A DNA stretch of 8,144 nucleotides, taken from assembly GCA_041667045.1 (NCBI GenBank), contig JBAYFS010000102.1, positions 1 through 8,144 of the forward strand, given 5' to 3'. This document shows positions 1 through 5,361 of the stretch, one piece after another (position 1 is the stretch's first letter; each line of letters begins with the position of its first letter). Source of the DNA: JAQVSV01 sp041667045. GTDB lineage: Bacteria; Elusimicrobiota; Elusimicrobia; Elusimicrobiales; Elusimicrobiaceae. A program made the translations under genes and the position numbers. The notes beneath the pieces were generated by a model, which worked only from the letters and a program-made list of their open reading frames with translations, was not told the origin of the DNA and did not search any database.

Positions 1-885
1 CAGAAGGGAACGGAAACTACGCTTATCGAGCGGTTCATGTATCCCAAACACGGGCCGGGCCAGCTGTGGGAACGGACGGCGGAACTGGTTTCAGAACGGG
101 GCGGCGAAATATATTTGCGGCATATGGCCGTGGGTATATTGCTGGACGGCAAGCGCGTGACGGGCGTGCGCGTGAAAAACCTCGAAACAGGCGCGGAATC
201 CGTTGTGGAAGCGGATTATGTTTTTTCCACCATGCCGGTGCGCGAACTGATTGCGGCTATGCCGGAAAAAGCGGTTCCGCCCGAAGCGCTCGCCGTTGCG
301 CGCGGGCTGGAGTACCGGGATTTTCTGACCGTCGGTTTTTTGCTTAACCGGCTTACGCGCACGAACACCTCTTCCGCCGCAACGGTGAACGATATCCTGC
401 CGGACACCTGGATTTATGTTCAGGAGCGGGACGTGATAATGGGCCGCATTCAGATTTTCAATAACTGGAGCCCCTATCTTCCCTCTGACGCAAATAAAGT
501 TTGGCTCGGAACAGAATTTTTCGCCAATGAAACCGACGCGTTCTGGAAACTGCCGGACAGCGAAATCGCCGCCCTTGCCGGGGCGGAACTGGAAAAAATA
601 GGCATTGCTTCCCGGACCGATATCGCGGACTGGACCGTGGTGCGCTCGCTTAAAACCTATCCGGCATATTTTGGAACCTATGAACGGTTCGATGTGGTGC
701 GCGAATTCACTGATTCAATCGAAAACCTGTTTTTAGTCGGACGCAACGGCATGCACCGTTACAATAATATGGACCATTCCATGCTGTCGGCGATGACGGC
801 GGTGGAGAACATTATAAACGGGCGGACGGACAAGGCGAATATCTGGTCGGTCAACACCGAACAGGAATATCACGAGGAAAAGTAA
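1..885 (+). CDS. FAD-dependent amine-oxidase-fold oxidoreductase (protoporphyrinogen oxidase / UDP-galactopyranose mutase-like), 5' truncated
   Basis: The reading frame is open from base 1 and ends at TAA 883-885, so only the C-terminal 294 residues are present; the N-terminal Rossmann GxGxxG FAD site lies outside the window. The ATG at base 37 is internal: the frame continues upstream, and the conserved stretch begins with R11-F12 and runs through Y14-P15 and G18-P19-G20. Family signatures seen are this YPxxGPGxLWE segment (residues 14-24), a central substrate-domain region, and the C-terminal FAD-contact segment VGRNGMHRYNNMDHS (246-260), followed by an amphipathic helix and a WSVNTEQEYHEE-type end. 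Bacterial relatives are usually annotated simply as NAD(P)/FAD-dependent oxidoreductases and often lie beside polysaccharide or lipid-linked sugar genes. The gene lies 12 bp before a membrane glycosyltransferase and is probably co-transcribed with it, which suggests an envelope-glycan role by inference. The substrate cannot be told. Confidence 0.85.
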   Translation, partial: QKGTETTLIERFMYPKHGPGQLWERTAELVSERGGEIYLRHMAVGILLDGKRVTGVRVKNLETGAESVVEADYVFSTMPVRELIAAMPEKAVPPEALAVARGLEYRDFLTVGFLLNRLTRTNTSSAATVNDILPDTWIYVQERDVIMGRIQIFNNWSPYLPSDANKVWLGTEFFANETDAFWKLPDSEIAALAGAELEKIGIASRTDIADWTVVRSLKTYPAYFGTYERFDVVREFTDSIENLFLVGRNGMHRYNNMDHSMLSAMTAVENIINGRTDKANIWSVNTEQEYHEEK

Positions 886-897
886 CACGGGGGCGGC

Positions 898-2535
898 ATG
901 GCGGACGTGAAGTTTTCTTTGCGGGATTTTTTTGGCGGCATCAAAGGCGTGCTGGCGGTTTATTTCATCGCCGGCGCGGCGCTCTTGCCGTTTTTCTTTT
1001 GGCAGATTGACGCGGACGGTATTTCCTACATCAGTATAGCCCGCCGCTATATTGAAGGTGATTTCGGCGGCGCCCTGAACGGTTACTGGGGCCCCCTGCT
1101 GTCCTGGCTTCTGGCCGCGCTGATGGCCGCCGGTATCAAGCCGCTGGCTGGTGCCAAGCTGATCGGTCTGGTTTCCGGCGGGCTTTTGCTGCCCGGCTTG
1201 TCCCGGCTGATGAAAATGGCGGGAGTTCGCAAAACATTGCGCGCGGCGCTGTGCTATGCATTTATTCCGGTTTCGCTGTCGTATTTCGTCAACGTTATTT
1301 CGCCGGACCTTCTTGTGTCGGTTTTTGTGGTGTGGTATCTGGTTTACCTGGGCTCGGATAAGTATGAGAATACCCCGGTGAAAGCGGTCTACTGCGGCAT
1401 TATGGCGGCGTTGGCGTTTTTTTCAAAAGGTTATGCCCTTCCTTTCTTTCTCGCCCATTTTACTCTTGTCCATCTGGCGCGCTATCTGCGGGCGCCGGAG
1501 AAACGCGAAGTTCTTTTGCGCCGCTGGCTGGCCGGTGTCATGGTGTTTTTCTTCATCACGGCCGCGTGGATTGTTTCGGTGAGTTTCAAATACGGGCCCG
1601 TGACTTTTTCCACAACCGGCGCGTATAACCGCAATATCGTCGGTCCGGCTTACAAGGGCCATCCCGTGAATTGTGAGGGCCTGTTCGAGCCGAAGGACGC
1701 CAAGGCGCTGAGCGTCTGGGAGGATCCATCCCAAATTCCGACCCGCAGATGGAGCGTTTTTTCCGACGAAGGCTTTATCCACCAGCTGAAACTGCTGGTG
1801 AAGAACACGGGGCACACGCTTTTCGCGTTTGAATCCATTTCGGTGTTTTCGGTTTTTATTCTGGCCGGGATGCTGTGGCTTGCAATCCGGGAAATCAAAA
1901 GAGGGGCGGAGCGGCCCGCCATGTTTTTTTTCCTGCTCGCGATTGCGGTTTACTGCGGGGGATATTTGCTTGTTACCGTGCGCCCCAGATACCTTTATCC
2001 GGTTTATGTTTTGCTGTTTGCGGGCGGGGCGGGGTTTTTGGAAATGTTGTTTTGTTCCGGAAAATTCAAGCCGCTGGTTCCGCGCTGCGCGGCGGTTTTG
2101 TTTGTTGCTTCTTTCCTTATCACTCCGGCGGCGAATATAGCGGAGGCGTTCGGGTCGGGCCGGCAGTATTTTTCCTCCGCGGGCTTCATCGCGTCGCGTT
2201 ACGGCGTGGAGGGTAATATCGCGTCAAATTCGCGCTGGATGGAAAGTCTTTATTTAACTTACTGGCTCAACGAGTTCTACCGGGATAAAACCCTTGCAGG
2301 GAAACCTTTGTTCGCTCCCCGGCACGACAGCGGTTATCCTAAAGCCGGAACGCGGCCTCCCTGCTACAAAGGCCAACTGAAAAGGCTGATGACTTATGAC
2401 GCCATCTACGCCACGCTGAAAGAGCATGGCGTGGACTATCTTTTCGTCTGGGGGGAGCCTCAGTTCCAGCTTGCGCAGTGGCGCGAGATAACGGGCGGCT
2501 CCATCAAGGATTTAAGGATTTACACTCCGCGCTGA
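898..2535 (+). CDS. Polytopic GT-C glycosyltransferase-like membrane protein (PMT/ArnT type)
   Basis: A 545-residue membrane protein with about twelve hydrophobic segments (approximately 17-35, 65-80, 86-101, 118-132, 137-151, 163-177, 180-195, 209-228, 313-330, 341-359, 367-385, 397-410). A large periplasmic loop spans 229-312 and a soluble C-terminal domain spans about 411-545. GT-C hallmarks are visible: acidic residues D38 and D40 just after the first membrane helix, in the position of the catalytic DE/DD motif and followed by GISYISIARRY; an FFSKGYALPFF segment (174-184) resembling the conserved Lys-Gly loop of family 39 enzymes; and RPRYLYP (362-368) like the C-terminal RY..P motif. Such enzymes take a sugar from polyprenyl phosphate on the periplasmic side; donor and acceptor are not predictable here. 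The chosen ATG is 12 bp after the FAD gene, with a G-rich but weak Shine-Dalgarno (889-893). The 3' end overlaps the convergent gene by 24 bp. The fold is fairly certain, the activity is not. Confidence 0.82.
   Translation: MADVKFSLRDFFGGIKGVLAVYFIAGAALLPFFFWQIDADGISYISIARRYIEGDFGGALNGYWGPLLSWLLAALMAAGIKPLAGAKLIGLVSGGLLLPGLSRLMKMAGVRKTLRAALCYAFIPVSLSYFVNVISPDLLVSVFVVWYLVYLGSDKYENTPVKAVYCGIMAALAFFSKGYALPFFLAHFTLVHLARYLRAPEKREVLLRRWLAGVMVFFFITAAWIVSVSFKYGPVTFSTTGAYNRNIVGPAYKGHPVNCEGLFEPKDAKALSVWEDPSQIPTRRWSVFSDEGFIHQLKLLVKNTGHTLFAFESISVFSVFILAGMLWLAIREIKRGAERPAMFFFLLAIAVYCGGYLLVTVRPRYLYPVYVLLFAGGAGFLEMLFCSGKFKPLVPRCAAVLFVASFLITPAANIAEAFGSGRQYFSSAGFIASRYGVEGNIASNSRWMESLYLTYWLNEFYRDKTLAGKPLFAPRHDSGYPKAGTRPPCYKGQLKRLMTYDAIYATLKEHGVDYLFVWGEPQFQLAQWREITGGSIKDLRIYTPR
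2506..2521 (+). repeat. Tandem 8-bp repeat at the convergent 3' ends
   Basis: AAGGATTT occurs twice in tandem at 2506-2513 and 2514-2521, inside the overlap zone of the two convergent glycosyltransferase genes. It encodes part of the C-terminus of the forward gene and contains the TAA stop (reverse complement at 2512-2514) of the reverse gene. AAATCCT at 2562-2568 could pair with either unit, but the loop would be about 40-50 nt, so I do not call it a terminator. Confidence 0.5.
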
Positions 2536-4104
2536 CGGCTGTTTCTTCTGGCCTATTTTAAAAATCCTGTAAGTCGTGCCCCTGAGCGTGAAAACCGAGA
2601 ACTCCGAAAGATTGTATTTCGCCGCGATCAGCGCCGCGTTTGTGGTGAATTCCGTAACACCTAATTCCTCTGTGATATCGCTTAAATAATAGATGCACGG
2701 GCTGCTTATTATCTGCTCGCGCGCGTAATCGTCGTTTTGCGCGAAGGGTGTGGCGTAAACGGCCTTGTGGAAATTGGTCGCCAGCACGGTTACGGGCGAG
2801 TTGGTGACTATCGCGCACATCTCCGGCACGGTTTTGTCCAGCCCCGAGAGGATGCGCGTTTCCAGCGTTCTGGGCGCGTTTTTGAAGTGCGCTTTTTTCG
2901 CGTAGGACACGTTCCAAAGCATCGCGGCTGAAAACAGTGCGACGGCTGCGCCCGCGAAAATCCTGTTCAGTGAAAGCAAAAACGCCATGGCGTAGCCCGC
3001 GAACATGCCGAGTACTGGATAAAACAGGAGGAAAAGTTTTGTCTTGGGGAACAGGTCCGTTGTGGTGCCGTAGACGTGAAACCAGGTCGAAAAATAAAAA
3101 ACGTACATCAGCAGGAACCAGGCCGCAAGGAAATAAAACTGTTTCCTCTCTTTCCAAAACGCCGCCGCAGCTCCGCCCAAAAACAGCAGAGTGAATAAAG
3201 CGCCGTGCATGGACAGGTCAAAAAAACGCGGCGCCCAGTGGATGGTGTTGAACCACAGGTTCGCGGGGCTTATACTCGCGCCGCTCATCTTGCCGAAGGA
3301 ATCCGTTTCAAGCCAGTTCGTCGAGCTTTGGAAATTGGCGAACACCGTGAAATTTGGCGCGTTCACCGCGGCTATGGAAAATAAAGCCGTGTAAAAAGCG
3401 ATGTTTTCCCGGCGTTCCGCTTTTTCCATGAACAAGAGCTTGCCCAGCCAGAACAAAGCCAGGAAAATAAGATTTTCCGGCCTTATTTGCGCGGCGCAAG
3501 CCCAGGCGACAGACGCCGTGATCAGCGCTTTTAGCGACCGGTTCCGGTAATACGCGAACGAGAGATAAACCCCCGCGGTTATGAAAAGCAGCGAGGCCAC
3601 GCCAGTCTCCGCCGTCGCCGCCCATACCGTGCGGTATGGCAATAGCGCCAAGGTGAACGCCGTCGCCGCGGCAACCGTTCTGTTTTTGGAAATGGCGTAA
3701 GCCGCCAGGTACGCCGCCGGCACGCAAAGCAGGCCGAGCGCGATATCAAGGTAAATGGGGGGGAAATTATTCAGTCCGCCCGCGAGATAGCCCGCCACTG
3801 CCATAACCGGCCAGCCGATGGATTTTTCATAGCCGGCTGCCCAGCCGGTAGTGAGGATTTTTTTAGCCGCTTCCAGATACCAGAACTCGTCAATATAGAG
3901 GATATGCTTCGGCTCGCAGAAAAACTGCAGAACCACCGCGCAGGCGACCGCCAGGCCAAGCAGCAGGAGATTTTTCCAGCCCATGTTTTTTAAATCAGGC
4001 CACTCTATTTTCCTGTTTTCATAGAGCAAAAGAGCTAATGCTAAAAACAGAGCCGCGCTTATGGCGGGCGTTATATGCTGGAAAATTGTAATTACCGAAG
4101 GCAT
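2512..4104 (-). CDS. GT-C glycosyltransferase-like membrane protein with DE motif (PMT family)
   Basis: A 530-residue integral membrane protein. After two N-terminal helices (about 12-28 and 45-62) comes IDEFWYLEAAK (71-81), a textbook first-loop DE motif of GT-C/protein-mannosyltransferase-like enzymes (D72-E73, with Y76). This is followed by a conserved-looking GWPVM segment (97-101), many further helices (roughly 104-136, 144-157, 166-184, 192-205, 211-225, 236-249, 301-317, 323-340, 356-378, 382-398) and QIRPEN (206-211), the Arg-Pro-Glu loop common in this group. A soluble C-terminal domain occupies about 400-530. Expected role: transfer of a sugar from a polyprenyl-phosphate donor outside the inner membrane; the acceptor is unknown. 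The start ATG (4102-4104) is supported by a Shine-Dalgarno and a -10 box. The gene stands alone on the minus strand, convergent with the other GT-C gene and divergent from the pseudopilin operon. It is not an obvious recent duplicate of the 898-2535 product, because the motifs are spaced differently. Confidence 0.85.
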   Translation of the reverse strand: MPSVITIFQHITPAISAALFLALALLLYENRKIEWPDLKNMGWKNLLLLGLAVACAVVLQFFCEPKHILYIDEFWYLEAAKKILTTGWAAGYEKSIGWPVMAVAGYLAGGLNNFPPIYLDIALGLLCVPAAYLAAYAISKNRTVAAATAFTLALLPYRTVWAATAETGVASLLFITAGVYLSFAYYRNRSLKALITASVAWACAAQIRPENLIFLALFWLGKLLFMEKAERRENIAFYTALFSIAAVNAPNFTVFANFQSSTNWLETDSFGKMSGASISPANLWFNTIHWAPRFFDLSMHGALFTLLFLGGAAAAFWKERKQFYFLAAWFLLMYVFYFSTWFHVYGTTTDLFPKTKLFLLFYPVLGMFAGYAMAFLLSLNRIFAGAAVALFSAAMLWNVSYAKKAHFKNAPRTLETRILSGLDKTVPEMCAIVTNSPVTVLATNFHKAVYATPFAQNDDYAREQIISSPCIYYLSDITEELGVTEFTTNAALIAAKYNLSEFSVFTLRGTTYRIFKIGQKKQPSARSVNP

Positions 4105-4112
4105 TGCGCGAT

Positions 4113-4118
4113 TCTCCC
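4113..4118 (-). promoter_or_regulatory. Shine-Dalgarno for the minus-strand GT-C gene
   Basis: On the minus strand GGGAGA lies 8 nt before the ATG at 4104-4102, which fixes this start. It is one of the clearest ribosome-binding sites in the window. Confidence 0.65.
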
Positions 4119-4135
4119 GAATCTGGATTCCTCAT

Positions 4136-4141
4136 ATTATA
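4136..4141 (-). promoter_or_regulatory. Putative -10 box (TATAAT) for the minus-strand GT-C gene
   Basis: A perfect TATAAT on the minus strand predicts transcription starting near 4129, giving a leader of about 25 nt that contains the Shine-Dalgarno. The hexamer 17 nt further upstream is GC-rich and does not resemble TTGACA, so either the -35 is weak or an activator or alternative sigma factor is involved. A TG lies one base off the extended -10 position. Confidence 0.5.
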
Positions 4142-4166
4142 AACAAAACAGGGGCGGTCCCGCTTG

Positions 4167-4196
4167 TTTGTGTAAATTTGTGTAAATATGTAACAT
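4167..4196 (+). repeat. 10-bp phased direct repeats upstream of the pseudopilin operon
   Basis: TTTGTGTAAA occurs exactly twice back to back (4167-4176 and 4177-4186), followed by a degenerate third unit TATGTAACAT (4187-4196). The last unit contains a short dyad ATGT-A-ACAT (4188-4196). The 10-bp period places identical bases on one face of the helix, as in a regulator-binding array or bent DNA. Read instead as a promoter, TTGTGT (4168-4173), a 17-nt spacer and TAACAT (4191-4196) would start transcription at about 4203-4205, essentially at the start codon. Confidence 0.45.
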
Positions 4197-4204
4197 GTAT
4201 ATAT

Positions 4205-4489
4205 ATGCGCAAAGGATTCACGCTGATAGAAGTGCAGGTGGCGCTCGCTACGCTTGTTCTGGCTGTGGCGGGAATGGGCGCTATCATCATGAATAATCTC
4301 AAGCAATTGCAGTGGCTTGAGTTGCGCACGCAGAGTTCGGTTATGGTGCCTGAGGCGAATAATTCCGTTGTTTTTACTGTGATTCATTCCACTGCGGTGC
4401 CCGATACCGCGCTCAACATTATAAGCGTCAGCGAACTGACCGAAACTCCGCCGGTATTCTCAGCCAAGCTGACGGTGACGCCGAAATGA
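4205..4489 (+). CDS. Minor pseudopilin, GspI/PilV-like, class III prepilin signal
   Basis: A 94-residue prepilin-like protein. It has a very short basic leader, MRKG, then the cleavage and methylation motif G4|FTLIE with Glu at mature position 5, then a hydrophobic helix (about 5-29) that acts first as a membrane anchor and then as the filament core. The following LKQLQWLELRTQ helix resembles GspI/PilV minor pseudopilins. The globular part is only about 50 residues with no cysteines, short compared with about 120 residues typical for GspI. The frame is open further upstream (an ATG exists at 4061), but a longer start would add an implausible leader of about 50 residues, so the MRKG start is chosen. 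No Shine-Dalgarno precedes it. The stop overlaps the next start in an ATGA, indicating translational coupling. Likely one of the tip-forming minor pseudopilins of the encoded filament system. The I versus V label is inferred from motif and order. Confidence 0.8.
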   Translation: MRKGFTLIEVQVALATLVLAVAGMGAIIMNNLKQLQWLELRTQSSVMVPEANNSVVFTVIHSTAVPDTALNIISVSELTETPPVFSAKLTVTPK

Positions 4490-4962
4490 AAGCGAAATCT
4501 TTTGGACGCAGCCGCGGCATGACTATCATTGAAGTGGTGGTTGCCAGTTCCATTTTCGGGATTTTTATCGTGCAATTCGCCTCGGTGTGGATTTCTACGG
4601 GCAAACAGATTTTATATGTGCTTGACCGGGCGCGGGTGAACAGGGAAGCCCATACCGCGCGCACGCTGATTCTCACGGATATGTCGGTTGCCAGTTCCGT
4701 CACGCTGCTTACGGACGCTGATGGTTTCAACATTTGCCGGCTGAACGGTTCCACCGTGACCTATAGCCTAGACAGCGAAAGCCGTGCTTTGCAGCGGTAT
4801 GATACGGCTACTTCTTCCGGCATGACTGCGGCTAAACTGCTTGTTTCTCTGGACACGGCACTGGGCGTTAAAGGGATGACCGCCGCGCTTGTCTTTGAAC
4901 GGAGCGGAGCTTCGGTGACACTGGATATAGCGCGCAATACCGCGCTGAACACCTCGCCATGA
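4486..4962 (+). CDS. Minor pseudopilin, GspJ/PilW-like
   Basis: A 158-residue prepilin. It has a basic leader, MKAKSFGRSRG, with cleavage expected after G11, then MTIIEVVVASS, giving mature N-methyl-Met1 and Glu5, then a hydrophobic helix to about residue 34 and a mixed alpha/beta globular domain of about 120 residues. The VVVASSIF stretch after Glu5, the length and the position as second of three pseudopilin genes fit GspJ/PilW. The globular domain has a single cysteine (in FNICRLNG), so no internal disulfide is expected. It overlaps both neighbours by 4 nt (ATGA at 4486-4489 and 4959-4962) and has no strong Shine-Dalgarno, consistent with coupled translation. In T2SS, I, J and K form a complex at the pseudopilus tip; the same role is inferred here. 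Confidence 0.78.
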   Translation: MKAKSFGRSRGMTIIEVVVASSIFGIFIVQFASVWISTGKQILYVLDRARVNREAHTARTLILTDMSVASSVTLLTDADGFNICRLNGSTVTYSLDSESRALQRYDTATSSGMTAAKLLVSLDTALGVKGMTAALVFERSGASVTLDIARNTALNTSP

Positions 4963-5360
4963 TAAAGAGCCATTTTAAAAAAATAATTTCCGGCACCAGG
5001 GGGAGCGCGATGCTCCTGGCGATGTCGTTTGTTGTGGTTTCGCTGGTGTCTATAGGGATTTTCCATAACCAGGTGCGCACCATGCTCAGGCTTACGGAAA
5101 ACGATAAGGTGGCAAACGGGAGTTTGACTCCGTTGCATCAGGGCATGGCCCGCGCGCTGGAACTGATACGAACTGGCACTCCGCCCGATGGTTACGTTTG
5201 CTCCGTTTCAACGCCGTCCGCCGCGGCTGTATACACTTTGCTTAACGGAGATGAATGGCGGGTGACCGTCTCCACGGATCCGTATACCGTTGAAACGGCG
5301 ACCTGCACGTGTCCGTCAAGTTTCGCGGACACTGCGAAATTGTGGGATTCGTGCCAGTGA
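4959..5360 (+). CDS. GspK/PilX-like minor pseudopilin lacking Glu5
   Basis: A 133-residue protein. It has a basic N-terminus, R14-G15 followed by S16-A-M-L-L and a hydrophobic helix to about residue 35. If G15 is the cleavage glycine, mature position 5 is Leu20 rather than Glu. Absence of Glu5 is characteristic of GspK and of several PilX-type minor pilins, and the gene is third in an I-J-K-like order. A helix with QGMARALELIRTGTPP follows, then a beta-rich domain with four cysteines (C81, C116, C118, C132) that could form periplasmic disulfides. It is far shorter than canonical GspK (about 300 residues), so the large inserted alpha domain of GspK is absent and PilX is the closer size match. 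The start ATG overlaps the upstream stop, and the stop is 1 nt before the next gene. Assignment as a type IV filament tip protein is likely; the subfamily is uncertain. Confidence 0.68.
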   Translation: MIKSHFKKIISGTRGSAMLLAMSFVVVSLVSIGIFHNQVRTMLRLTENDKVANGSLTPLHQGMARALELIRTGTPPDGYVCSVSTPSAAAVYTLLNGDEWRVTVSTDPYTVETATCTCPSSFADTAKLWDSCQ

Positions 5361-5361
5361 C

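Larger units (their letters stand above)
4105..4204. other. Divergent intergenic control region
   Basis: This 100-bp region is the only substantial non-coding gap. The half nearer the reverse gene carries its promoter elements. The half nearer the pseudopilin gene is AT-rich and repeat-bearing, with a small GC-rich block (4151-4163) between them. It therefore probably controls both the second glycosyltransferase and the whole pseudopilin operon. Confidence 0.6.

Noticed and set aside
1423..1815. Antisense open frame of about 130 codons inside the first GT-C gene
   Set aside because: It is a shadow of the GC-rich coding strand. The translation shows no membrane segments, domain motifs or family resemblance.
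2507..2568. Possible bidirectional terminator between the convergent genes (AGGATTT with AAATCCT)
   Set aside because: The stem is only 7 bp and A/T-rich with a loop of more than 40 nt, and there is no adjacent T-run of the usual kind.
3308..3727. Second minus-strand frame within the DE-motif GT-C gene
   Set aside because: It is fully contained in a well-supported gene in another frame, and its His/Gly/Arg-rich composition is typical of frame-shifted GC-rich coding sequence.
4061..4204. Upstream in-frame extension of the first pseudopilin, starting with ATG at 4061
   Set aside because: It would overlap the divergent gene and add a leader of about 50 residues before the cleavage site. The MRKG start gives a normal class III prepilin leader.
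4019..4387. Minus-strand open frame spanning the divergent region and the pseudopilin start
   Set aside because: It runs antisense through two well-supported genes and the promoter region, and the product has no recognisable features.
5290..5361. Earlier in-frame ATG for the GspL-like gene at 5290
   Set aside because: It lies 71 nt inside the GspK/PilX-like gene and adds an Arg-rich leader with no PilM resemblance. The ATG at 5362, 1 nt after the upstream stop, fits the packing of the other genes.
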